From positions 6,200,001-6,264,000 of the forward strand of contig NZ_JACHDO010000001.1 of the NCBI RefSeq assembly GCF_014201115.1: a stretch of DNA of 64,000 nucleotides, written 5' to 3'. Shown piece by piece: positions 33,605 through 41,928 of the stretch (its first letter is position 1; each line of letters begins with the position of its first letter). A program made the position numbers and the translations under genes. The notes beneath the pieces are model-generated. The model had not been told where the DNA came from. It did not search any database and worked only from the letters and a program-made list of their open reading frames with translations. Source of the DNA: Nocardiopsis metallicus. GTDB taxonomy: Bacteria; Actinomycetota; Actinomycetes; Streptosporangiales; Streptosporangiaceae.

Positions 33605-34900
33605 TCAGACGTCGTGCTCCCGCACCAGACCGGCGAGCCCGCGGCCGAAGAACACCACCACGGCCAGACTGACCGCGCTCACCAGTGCGTAGGGGACGCG
33701 GAGCGCGTCGGTCTGGCCCAGGGCGGGCGCCAGGGAGGCCACCAGGACACCGCCGGCCGCCATGCCCACGGCGCTCATGCCCCAGCTGACCGTGCGCATG
33801 GCGGCGTTCACCCTGCCGAGCAGGTGGTCCGGGGTGATGCGCTGGCGGATCGAGGTCATCGCGACCGCGTACCCCAGCACCAGGCCGCCCGAGAGGAAGT
33901 ACGCCCCCGCCACCACCGGGGTGAGCGGGAACACCGCCACCACCAGGTAGAGCAGGCCGCTCCCGGCCAGACAGAAGACGGGCAGGGTGCCGTCCGGCAG
34001 GATCGCGCGCAGCCATGAGACCAGCTGGCCGCCGAGGATCCCGCCGACCGCGGCGAAGGCCATGAGCAGGCCGAACCCGGCCGAGCCCAGCCCCAGGGTG
34101 TCCCGGACGAACAGCACCTGGGTGGAGAGCATGGTCGCGTAGGCGGTGTTGACGAAGACCGCGATGACCGCCACCGCGCGCAGCAGCGGCTGGCTCCACA
34201 GCGCCTTCACGCCCTCGACCACGTCCTCCCGCACTCCGCGCAGCCCGCGGGATGCCTTCGGCGGGTCCTCCGGAGCGAGTTCGGGGGCGCTGCCCTGGGT
34301 GGGCGCGGTCGCGCGAACTCTCAGCAGGGCCACCACCGAGACCAGCAGCGCGGCGATGTTGAACAGGAACGGCACGAACAGCCCCAGCGCCAGCACGAAA
34401 CCGCCCAGCGGCCGCCCGACGAACTCCTCCGCCACGATCGCCCCGGACCGGACGTGCCCGTTGGCGCGCTCCAGGTTCCCCTTGGGGACCAGCGCCGGCA
34501 CCGTGGTCTCGGCGGCGGTGTCGTAACAGACCTCCAGGGCGCCGAAGCAGAACGCGAAGACAGCCAGCAACGGGACCGAGGCCCAGCCGGCGAGGACCAC
34601 CGCGGCGAGCAGCGCCCACAGCAGCAGCCGCAGGGAGTTCGCGCAGACCATCAGGGTGAACCGGGGCAGCCGGTCCACCAGCACCCCCGCGGGCAGCGCC
34701 AGGAGGAGCCAGGGCAGCCGCCCGGCGGTGGCCACCGCCGCCACCAGCGCGGCGTTGTCGGGGGCCAGCGAGGAGGCCAGCCAGGGCACGGCGATCATCG
34801 CCACGCCGTCGCTCAGGTTCGAGGCCAGCGACGCGGACCAGAAGGCCCAGAAGCGCCCGCCGAGCGGCGCCGTCGTCGCCCGGGTCGTGGAGTCGGACAT
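33605..34900 (-). CDS. MFS transporter (EntS/multidrug type)
   Basis: 431 residues with about 12 membrane helices. The N-terminal FWAFWSASLASNLSDGVAMIA and the motif A-like loop LVDRLPRFTLM between helices 2 and 3, plus VRSGAIVAEEFVGRPLGGFVL, place it in the MFS_3/EntS-like group of drug and siderophore exporters. It probably exports a toxic compound using the proton gradient. The start ATG at 34900 has only weak ribosome-site likeness. Substrate unknown. The gene closes convergently with a TetR regulator. Confidence 0.9.
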   Translation of the reverse strand: MSDSTTRATTAPLGGRFWAFWSASLASNLSDGVAMIAVPWLASSLAPDNAALVAAVATAGRLPWLLLALPAGVLVDRLPRFTLMVCANSLRLLLWALLAAVVLAGWASVPLLAVFAFCFGALEVCYDTAAETTVPALVPKGNLERANGHVRSGAIVAEEFVGRPLGGFVLALGLFVPFLFNIAALLVSVVALLRVRATAPTQGSAPELAPEDPPKASRGLRGVREDVVEGVKALWSQPLLRAVAVIAVFVNTAYATMLSTQVLFVRDTLGLGSAGFGLLMAFAAVGGILGGQLVSWLRAILPDGTLPVFCLAGSGLLYLVVAVFPLTPVVAGAYFLSGGLVLGYAVAMTSIRQRITPDHLLGRVNAAMRTVSWGMSAVGMAAGGVLVASLAPALGQTDALRVPYALVSAVSLAVVVFFGRGLAGLVREHDV

Positions 34901-35071
34901 GGGGGGTAACCACCGACCTTTCGCAGCCCGGTGCGTCGGGGCGGTCCCGAGCGGGGCACCGGGGATGACAGGTTAAGGGGTGCGCCGAGACGGACCGTGA
35001 CCGGTGTCGGTCAGGCCCCTCCGACCTGTGGGGCTGGTGGGAGACGCCGTTCTCGGCCAGGATGGGGCGCT

Positions 35072-37303
35072 GTGAGTGGCACACGCAATACCTCCCAGGG
35101 CGACAACCACGGCACACAGATCCAGATCGGTTCGGTGGGCGGTCCGGTCAGCATCCACCAGCCCGAGGCCAGAACCGTGCGGATCCTCCCGCAACGGGAG
35201 ACCAGTGTCTTCCAGAACCGCACCGAGGAGCTGGCCCTGTTCGACACCCTCCTCGAACGCGCGGAGTCCGGTGAAGGCGGCTGGTTGTGGAGCGTCGTCG
35301 GCGGACCGGCGGTCGGCAAGACCACGCTCGTCCTCACCTGGATCATCCAGAACCGGCACCGCTTCGGCCACGCCCAGCTGGCCGTCGCCTGCGGCGGCGA
35401 CCCCGGACTGGGGCGGGGCAGGGGCGTGGAGCAGGTGTGCGACGAGTACTTCCACGCGGTCGGCGTGGACACCGACGCCCCGGGGTTCGACACCCTGGAG
35501 GGCAAGCTCAGCCTCTTCCGCCAGCACACCGAGGGCAGGCCGGTGGTGATCCTGCTGGACGACGTCCGCACCGCCGCCCAGGTCGAACCCTTCCTGTCGG
35601 ACCTGCCCGGCACCGTCGTGATCACCACCAGCCGCGAACCCGTACGGGGCCTGGGCATGCGCCGACCGGCCGCCGTCCAGGTCGGACCTTTGGCCGACGA
35701 GGCGATCACCGCCCTGTTCGACGACGTCCTCGGGCCCGAGCGGCGCACCGCCGAACCCGAGGCCTTCACACGCCTGGTCGACCTCTGCGGCGGGATCCCG
35801 CTGTTCGCCGGGTACGCCGCCGGACTGCTGTACGACTCGACGGACCTGTCCGTCGCGGAACTGGTCGAGCGGATGGCGGAGAGCGGCCGCATCGACTTCC
35901 TGGAGGAGGTATCGGAGGCGGCCACCCGGCCCGCCGCGGTCTTCGACGTGCCCTACCAGGCCCTTGATCCCGACGCCGCGCGGCTCTACCGGGCGCTGGG
36001 CACCCACCCCACCCGGGACTTCGACGCCTGGCTCGCCCGCGCGTACTTCTCCGACGAGCCCGAGCGCGGTTCCAAGGCACTGCGGCAGCTCCTGAACCGG
36101 ACCCTGGTCAAGACCGACTGGGCGGGCCGCTACGTCATGGAGGACCTCACCTACGAGCACGCGGGATGGGTCGCCCGCACGCGGGGCTCGGCCCAGGAAC
36201 GCCGGCTCGACCAGCGGCGGACCCGCGGCTACTACCTGTTCGGTGCGGTCGCCGCCGACACCGCCAAACGCTGGAGGCTCGGCCCGCTGTACGGGCGGGC
36301 CTCGCCCTACCCCCTGCCGGACTTCACCGAGGCCAAGCGGCCGAGCGCCGCCGAACCGCCCGAGAACGCCGGGGAACAGCTGGACCAGTGGCTGAAGCGC
36401 CGCCGACGCGTCCGCGAGCGCAGCGCCTTGCTCAAGCCCCGCAAAGCCGAGTGGGACCCCAGCCCCGCGGTGTGGTTCGAGGCCAACCTGGAAGCGATCA
36501 TGGCCTGCGTGGAGAGCACTGGCCGGGTGTGGGACGGCAGCCGCCCCGAGCCCGGCTACGCCTGGCAGGTGGCCGAGGCCGCCAACGCCTACTTCACCGG
36601 GCACGGCCGGATCGATGAGCGCCTCACCCTGCTGGCCCTGGCCGCGCGGGACGCCGAGGCCGGCGGGGACGCCGACGCCACGGCACGGATCCGGGCCCAG
36701 TGGGGCGAGGCGCTGCTGGGCCGGGGCCGCCTGGCCGAGGCCCGTCGGCAGCTGGAACTCTCCCTGGCGGCGGCCCGGACCGAGGGTGCCGACCCCCGTG
36801 GCCTGGGCGCCGCTCTGGAGTGGCTGGGCATCCTGGAACGCCGTGAGGGCGAGCGTGCGGCCTCCGAGCGCCTCCTGAAGGAATCACTGCCCTTCCTCGA
36901 CCACACCCGTACACGCCCCCTGGCCCTGCACCACATGCACCTGGGCGACACCGCCCTGTGGGCCCACGACCACGAGGTGGCGGCCGAACGCTACGAGGAG
37001 TCGCTCCGGCTGTTCGGCGAACACGCGCTCCGGGAGGGCCCGGACCACGCCAACGAGGGCAAGGTCCTGGAACGCCTGGCCCGCCTGACCGAGAAGGACG
37101 ACCCCGCCAGGTCCGTCACCCTGCTGAACACGGCGCTGGACCACTTCCTCGCGGCCGACCGCGCCTACCAGGTCGGCAAGGCCCTGGAACGCCTGGGCGA
37201 CCTGGGCGACGCCCCCGAACAGCGGTGGACCACCGCCGCGGAGGTCTTCGACCTCGTCGGCGCCACGGGCGCGGCCGACCGTGCCCGCGGAAGGCTGGGC
37301 TAG
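35072..37303 (+). CDS. STAND (NB-ARC-like) NTPase with C-terminal TPRs
   Basis: 743 residues. A short Gly/Asn/Gln-rich, strand-like start (NTSQGDNHGTQIQIGSVGG) precedes the NTPase: Walker A GGPAVGKTT near 77-85, Walker B VVILLDDV near 158-165, sensor TTSREP, and the C-G-G-I-P-L motif of NB-ARC-like switches. A winged-helix-like region follows, then helical repeats of TPR type (about 510-740: ALLGRGRLAEARRQLELSLA, ERYEESLRLFGEHAL). Such proteins are signalling switches that oligomerise on sensing a ligand through the repeats. There is no fused effector, so any effector must be separate. The GTG at 35072 has no ribosome site; a CAGGAT -10-like element is 7 bases upstream. An Rpn-like nuclease gene lies opposite. 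Confidence 0.88.
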   Translation: MSGTRNTSQGDNHGTQIQIGSVGGPVSIHQPEARTVRILPQRETSVFQNRTEELALFDTLLERAESGEGGWLWSVVGGPAVGKTTLVLTWIIQNRHRFGHAQLAVACGGDPGLGRGRGVEQVCDEYFHAVGVDTDAPGFDTLEGKLSLFRQHTEGRPVVILLDDVRTAAQVEPFLSDLPGTVVITTSREPVRGLGMRRPAAVQVGPLADEAITALFDDVLGPERRTAEPEAFTRLVDLCGGIPLFAGYAAGLLYDSTDLSVAELVERMAESGRIDFLEEVSEAATRPAAVFDVPYQALDPDAARLYRALGTHPTRDFDAWLARAYFSDEPERGSKALRQLLNRTLVKTDWAGRYVMEDLTYEHAGWVARTRGSAQERRLDQRRTRGYYLFGAVAADTAKRWRLGPLYGRASPYPLPDFTEAKRPSAAEPPENAGEQLDQWLKRRRRVRERSALLKPRKAEWDPSPAVWFEANLEAIMACVESTGRVWDGSRPEPGYAWQVAEAANAYFTGHGRIDERLTLLALAARDAEAGGDADATARIRAQWGEALLGRGRLAEARRQLELSLAAARTEGADPRGLGAALEWLGILERREGERAASERLLKESLPFLDHTRTRPLALHHMHLGDTALWAHDHEVAAERYEESLRLFGEHALREGPDHANEGKVLERLARLTEKDDPARSVTLLNTALDHFLAADRAYQVGKALERLGDLGDAPEQRWTTAAEVFDLVGATGAADRARGRLG

Positions 37304-37314
37304 GGAACCACTAC

Positions 37315-37341
37315 GGGGCCGGGTGCCAGGCACCCGGCCCC
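37315..37341. terminator. Bidirectional terminator hairpin
   Basis: Near-perfect palindrome: GGGGCCGGGTGCC (37315-37327), one base, GGCACCCGGCCCC (37329-37341), between convergent STAND and Rpn-like genes. Confidence 0.8.
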
Positions 37342-37356
37342 GCCAGTTCGTGAAGG

Positions 37357-38280
37357 TCAGTCGAAGAGCTCGTCGGCACTCCTGGCCGAGATGGCCCGGG
37401 TGAACCAGGTGTCGAGTTGCTCGAGGTCAGAGCAATCCTCGATGCGGCTCCGTGCGGAGGCTTCGACGGCGACCTCGTGGGCCTCCAGAAGACGGAGGAT
37501 GTCCTCCCGCCTGCCCTTGGCGAGACCCTCCTCCAGTCCTTCTTCGCGGCCTTCTTCGCGGCCTTCCTCGCGGCCTTGAGCACGGCCTTCCTCGCGCCCC
37601 TGACCGACGTACTTGCGGGCGAAGTCGCTCTGCCACTCGTAGGTGCCGGTTGCCATGAGTTCCTCCCACATCAGTCGAGCCGCAACGCTGAGCTTGGACT
37701 CAATGAAGTCATAGTAAATGAGCCGGGTGTGTTCGGGCAGGTCGTCCAGCGCCGATTCGGCGGCCTTGAGCACCGCGGGGTTGTCCCCGTGCGCGGCGGC
37801 CGAGAGGACGGCCAACTCCGGGAGGCGCTTCGCACGGTCGATGTCGTCGACGACCGGGGTGTTGCTCGGTCCCAGGACCGCGGGCCGGAGCACGGCACCC
37901 CCGGTCTCGAGTTCGATCGGGCGGCGTGCCCACCGCTCCGTCGCGGTGTCCGGGCAGACCACCATCAGCCGAACCGGGCAGCGCAGCTGATCCCGAACAG
38001 TGGCCAGGTAGAGGGGCCAGGTGTAGGGCTTGTCGTCGTCCTTCTTCTGCTGAACCTCCGAGAGGATCGCGAGCAGCTTGCGGCCGTCGCTGTCGTAGAG
38101 AACGACGACGTTGTCCGATTTGAACGGCGTCGGTTTGAGCTTGGTGTGGTCACCACAGCCGAGCTCCGCGCGGGCGAAGTCGGGAACGGGGAAGCCGAGT
38201 GTGTCACGCAGCATGAGAGGGACCAGAGACGGCCTGTTCTGGAGCAGGCGAACCTGGAGCTCGTGGTCGAATCCTGGCAT
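37357..38280 (-). CDS. Rpn/DUF4351-like PD-(D/E)XK nuclease-family protein
   Basis: 307 residues. The first 120 hold a restriction-like nuclease core: conserved Asp in FKSDNVVVL and an E-x-Q in AILSEVQQKK, as in the Rpn group of recombination-promoting nucleases. The tail carries eight four-residue units (GREE, GRAQ, GREE, GREE, GREE, GLEE, GLAK, GRRE) that form a charged helix; it ends in a helical domain. The same layout, nuclease then G-R-E-E-G repeats, is common to Rpn proteins of many bacteria. The 12-bp DNA repeat behind the tail can vary in length without changing frame. No transposon ends or other mobile genes are visible. Its function in actinomycetes is not established. Confidence 0.75.
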   Translation of the reverse strand: MPGFDHELQVRLLQNRPSLVPLMLRDTLGFPVPDFARAELGCGDHTKLKPTPFKSDNVVVLYDSDGRKLLAILSEVQQKKDDDKPYTWPLYLATVRDQLRCPVRLMVVCPDTATERWARRPIELETGGAVLRPAVLGPSNTPVVDDIDRAKRLPELAVLSAAAHGDNPAVLKAAESALDDLPEHTRLIYYDFIESKLSVAARLMWEELMATGTYEWQSDFARKYVGQGREEGRAQGREEGREEGREEGLEEGLAKGRREDILRLLEAHEVAVEASARSRIEDCSDLEQLDTWFTRAISARSADELFD

Positions 38281-38329
38281 GGCATGAAACTACCGAGCGT
38301 AGCCTCATGATGTCGGCGGAATCCGGAAA

Positions 38330-40058
38330 TCAGTCGGCGCTGACCTGGAAGGGGACGTTGAGGGTCCGGTCGGGTGAGATCCGGATTCGCAGCGGGCTGA
38401 AAGCTGCCAGGGAGACGGCCGTCGGCGGTTCCTCGGCGGTGACGAGGAGGTCGGCCAGCACGCTCACCACCAGGTGGGCGTCGTCGGGGAGCGGCCGGGT
38501 GAAGCGCACGCTGTGGGTGTCTCCGTGGCGGGTGCGAAGGCGGGCCCCTTCGGGGGAGTGCACGGCGGTGAGGCGGGCGCCGGGCCGGTGCGAGAAGGCG
38601 GTAGCGGACCACAGGGCCTCGTCCGCGGGCAGCTCGCACTCGGCGACGGTGAGGACGTCGGCGGCAGCGGCGAGCCGGTGGTCGAGCTCGGCGTCGGAGG
38701 AGACCAGGGTGCCGGGGCCGTGCGGGTTCACCGCGGCGGGCGTTCGGTGGACCGTGAGCTCGGGACCGTCGGGAGAGCCGGTCTCGACCGGGGTGACGCT
38801 GACCCACAGCGAGGTGGGGGCGCTGCTCTGCGGCTGGGGCGGCGGCACGGCCAGGAGTGCGGGGGCGTGCGGCGGTGGTGTGGCGCCCATGAGCCGGTAG
38901 GCCTCGGCCCGGATGAGGTCCAGGGCCTGCCCGGGTGCGGAACTGACCCAGGTGCGGGCCGTCTCGCGGGTCTGCTCACGCCGTTTTTCCGCCTGGTGCA
39001 GCTGGGGAGGCAGGGGCGCGCGGGGGTCGAGGTGGTGCGCTACCCCGTAGAGATGGCCGAGCCCGGAGTCGGGGTCGATGGCGTCACGGCCGTCCGTGGC
39101 GAGCAGGACCGGACGGCCGACGGCGGCGGCGTAGACGCTGACGGAGCCGTGGTCGGAGATGACCAGGTCCGCGGCGGTCACGGTGGCCCGCCAACCCTCG
39201 TGGGGAGGGATGAGCACCAGCCCGGACCGGAGCGCCTCGGCCAGCCACGCCTCGATCTGGCGGCTGCTGTGCGAGGACCAGACATTGGGGTGCAGGACGA
39301 GGGCGATACGGAATTCGTCGTAGGGGAGTTCGGCGAGAAGCCGGTTCACCAGTTCCGGATCGGCCCCGAAGAGGGAATCGGTTTTCCAGGTGGAGTTGAC
39401 CGTGATGAGTTTGTGGCTGGCGTGCAGCCCGAGGTCTTTTCGGTAGTTGAGCCTGCGGGGCGCACTGGCGAGGAGGCGGTCGTAGCAGGGGTCACCGGCG
39501 AGGAAGGCGAGCGGGAGGGCGTCGGGGCAGCCTTCGCGCAGCCGGGCGTACTGCTCGTGGTGGGACAGCGCGATGGCGCTGGGGACCAGGCGCCCCTCGT
39601 GTTTGAGGGTGCCGTCGGAAAGCCCGAAGACCTCCTGGTTCCTGGTTCCTGGTTCCTGGTTCCTGGTTCCTGGTTCCTGGTTCCTGGTTCCACTGCTTAT
39701 TGTATCCGTTGCCGTGGGGAATTCTCAGGATCTTGGATTTTATCTCGTGTAGGTTATCGCCGAGGCTGGCGGTGATCACCAGGTCGAATTCCGTTTCCCG
39801 GGCCTGGTCCCAGGGGATGTGCCGGATTCCGCTTTCCCGAATGTACTCGTCGACCCCGTTTGCGAAGACGGCTCCGCTGGTCTGGGTGCAGTGGAGCTGG
39901 ACCCGGGGGTCGTGCAGGGCGGGGAGGACGTCGGCGATTCGGGTGGCCGCGGTGACGCTGTGGATCACGAGGAGCACGTGCAGGCTGGTGTCCGCCGTCC
40001 GCCATCGCGGGGTCAGCGCCAGTGGTCTGGCGGGGCGGCTGTTCTCCTCGGCGGTCAC
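38330..40058 (-). pseudogene. Glycosyltransferase-like gene, frameshifted in a 7-bp repeat (candidate phase-variable gene, OFF)
   Basis: Two open frames (40058 down to 39492, and the frame ending at 38330) belong to one GT-B-like protein. The first 122 residues (LLVIHSVTAATRIADVLPAL, DLVITASLG, RIPHGNGYNKQW) read into an array of eight AACCAGG units; reading then shifts by one base and stops. In the downstream frame the protein continues VFGLSDGTLKHEGRLVP, then LITVNSTWKTDS, IALVLHPNVW and the donor-site-like LVISDHGSVSVYAAAVGRP. Seven units (or any 3n+1) would give one intact 573-residue protein. The fold recalls CDP-glycerol/poly-glycerophosphate transferases; the substrate is unknown. If the repeat length is real, this is a switchable gene; if not, a pseudogene. 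Confidence 0.8.
39634..39689 (+). repeat. Eight tandem copies of CCTGGTT
   Basis: 56 bp of perfect 7-bp repeat (AACCAGG on the coding strand), plus two more matching bases. Since 7 is not a multiple of 3, each gain or loss of a unit changes the reading frame of the surrounding glycosyltransferase-like gene. 3n+1 units give an open frame; eight are present. Confidence 0.95.
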
Positions 40059-40280
40059 AAGTCGCAGAGCCTACTAAGCGGGCCGCGGTCCCACAAAGTG
40101 CCGTGGTTGTCCACCTTCGGTCAGAGGGTGGATGTTGTGGATGAGGCGGCCCCGTACGTGGGCCTCTGACGACGCCCGGGCCAGTCGCTCCCGCTCCGGG
40201 GGTCTTCTCCGCTTCGGTGAACTGCGGTTACGGAGGATTCTGTGGCCGGGGGCACTTGAGGGCTGGATTTAGTAGGACGT

Positions 40281-40383
40281 CCAACTATATGGTGAGGGTG
40301 CCGAGGAGCGGGGAAGCTGGTGCGAATCCAGCACGGTCCCGCCACTGTGACCGGACACAACGTCCGGAAGTCAGACCACCGCT
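40281..40383 (+). promoter_or_regulatory. Cobalamin riboswitch
   Basis: The conserved core is easy to read: GGGGAAG, GGTGCGAATCC and its pair, then CCCGCCACTGTGACCGG (about 40338-40354), a hairpin CCGGAC/GTCCGG (40351-40366) and the B12 box AAGTCAGACCAC (from 40368). Downstream, TCGTG/CACGA (40397-40401 and 40407-40411) forms a small hairpin next to the ribosome site GGATGGAG of mmsA, so translation is the likely point of control. The element precedes a valine-degradation operon, not a cobalamin gene. Direction ON or OFF cannot be read from sequence. Confidence 0.9.
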
Positions 40384-40428
40384 CGCGGCCCGAGAGTCGT
40401 GTGATCCACGAGGATGGAGCGAACACGT

Positions 40429-41928
40429 ATGGTCAGCGAGCTGACGCATTTCGTGCATGGCAAGAACGTCCCCGGCCGGACCGGCCGCTTCGGCGACGTG
40501 TACGACCCCAACACCGGGCAGGTGCGGGCGCGCGTCCCCCTGGCGGACCGGGCGGAGACCGAGGCGGTCATCGCCGACGCCGCACAGGCCCAGGTCGAGT
40601 GGGGTTCCTGGAGCCCCCAGCGCAGGGCCCGGGTCCTGCTGAAGTTCCTCCAGCTGGTCGAACCCGAGCGCGAGGCCATCGCCCGCGCGCTGTCCGCCGA
40701 GCACGGCAAGACCGTCGCCGACGCGCACGGCGACCTTCAGCGCGGGCTCGAGGTGGTGGAGTTCGCCGCCGGTATCCCGCACCTGATCAAGGGCGAGTTC
40801 ACCGACAACGCCGGATCCGGGATCGACGTCCACTCCCTGCGCCAGCCCCTGGGCGTGGTCGCGGGCATCACCCCGTTCAACTTCCCCGCGATGATCCCGC
40901 TCTGGAAGGCCGCGCCCGCGCTGGCCTGCGGAAACGCGTTCATCCTCAAGCCCTCCGAACGCGACCCCTCGGTGCCGCTGCGGCTGGCCGAGCTGTTCCA
41001 CGAGGCCGGACTGCCCCCGGGCGTGCTCAACGTGGTCAACGGCGGCAAGGAGACGGTGGACACCCTGCTCACCGACCCCCGTGTGGCCGCGGTGGGCTTC
41101 GTGGGCTCCACCCCGATCGCCGAGTACGTCTACTCCACGGCCACCGCGCACGGCAAACGCGCCCAGTGCTTCGGCGGGGCCAAGAACCACATGATCGTCA
41201 TGCCCGACGCCGACCTCGACCAGGTCGCCGACGCCCTCATCGGCGCCGGTTACGGCTCCGCTGGCGAGCGCTGCATGGCCATCTCCGTCGCGGTCCCGGT
41301 GGGCGAGGAGACCGCGGACGCCCTCGTCGCCAAGCTCACCGAACGCATCGCCGGGCTGACCGTCGGCGCCTCGGACGACCCCGACGCCGACTTCGGCCCC
41401 CTGGTGTCCAGGGACGCCCTGGAGCGGGTCGACTCCTACGTCGGGCTGGGTGTCGAGGAAGGCGCCGAACTGGTCGTGGACGGCCGCGGCCACAAGGTCA
41501 AGGGTTGCGAGGACGGCTTCTTCACCGGGGCCTCGTTGTTCGACCGCGTCACCCCGGACATGCGCGTCTACCAGGAGGAGATCTTCGGCCCGGTGCTGTC
41601 CGTGGTGCGCGCCGACGACTACGAGCAGGCCCTGCGCCTGCCCAGCGAGCACGAGTACGGCAACGGCGTCTCCATCTTCACCCGGGACGGCGACACCGCC
41701 CGCGACTTCTCGCAGCGGGTCAACACCGGCATGGTCGGCGTGAACGTGCCCATCCCGGTGCCGGTCGCCTACCACACGTTCGGCGGCTGGAAGCGGTCCG
41801 GCTTCGGCGACCTCAACCAGCACGGCCCGGACTCCATCCGCTTCTACACCCGCACCAAGACCGTCACCTCGCGCTGGCCCTCCGGGGTCAAGGAGGGCGC
41901 GGAGTTCACGATCCCGGTCGTCAGGTGA
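40429..41928 (+). CDS. mmsA: Methylmalonate-semialdehyde dehydrogenase (CoA-acylating)
   Basis: 499-residue aldehyde dehydrogenase that turns methylmalonate semialdehyde, NAD+ and CoA into propionyl-CoA, CO2 and NADH; final step of the valine branch. Family marks: ITPFNFPAMIPLWK, KPSERDPSVP, FVGSTPIAEYVY and the catalytic Cys near 282 in SAGERCMAISVAV. This R-C-M-A pattern distinguishes MmsA from other ALDHs, and the usual catalytic Glu of hydrolytic ALDHs (E-L-G-G) is replaced in GGAKNHMIV, as expected for a CoA-acylating enzyme. The ATG at 40429 is used because GGATGGAG is 9 bases upstream; an ATG at 40414 lies within that site. First gene behind the cobalamin riboswitch. Confidence 0.95.
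   Translation: MVSELTHFVHGKNVPGRTGRFGDVYDPNTGQVRARVPLADRAETEAVIADAAQAQVEWGSWSPQRRARVLLKFLQLVEPEREAIARALSAEHGKTVADAHGDLQRGLEVVEFAAGIPHLIKGEFTDNAGSGIDVHSLRQPLGVVAGITPFNFPAMIPLWKAAPALACGNAFILKPSERDPSVPLRLAELFHEAGLPPGVLNVVNGGKETVDTLLTDPRVAAVGFVGSTPIAEYVYSTATAHGKRAQCFGGAKNHMIVMPDADLDQVADALIGAGYGSAGERCMAISVAVPVGEETADALVAKLTERIAGLTVGASDDPDADFGPLVSRDALERVDSYVGLGVEEGAELVVDGRGHKVKGCEDGFFTGASLFDRVTPDMRVYQEEIFGPVLSVVRADDYEQALRLPSEHEYGNGVSIFTRDGDTARDFSQRVNTGMVGVNVPIPVPVAYHTFGGWKRSGFGDLNQHGPDSIRFYTRTKTVTSRWPSGVKEGAEFTIPVVR

Noticed and set aside
38330..39349. The 339-residue frame as a complete separate gene
   Set aside because: Its first codons lie in the middle of a GT-B fold, there is no ribosome site at 39349, and the same frame continues upstream to the repeat with conserved motifs, so it is the second half of one gene.
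39634..39689. The 7-bp array as a CRISPR or replication iteron
   Set aside because: The units are directly joined without spacers and lie within a coding region whose frame depends on their number.
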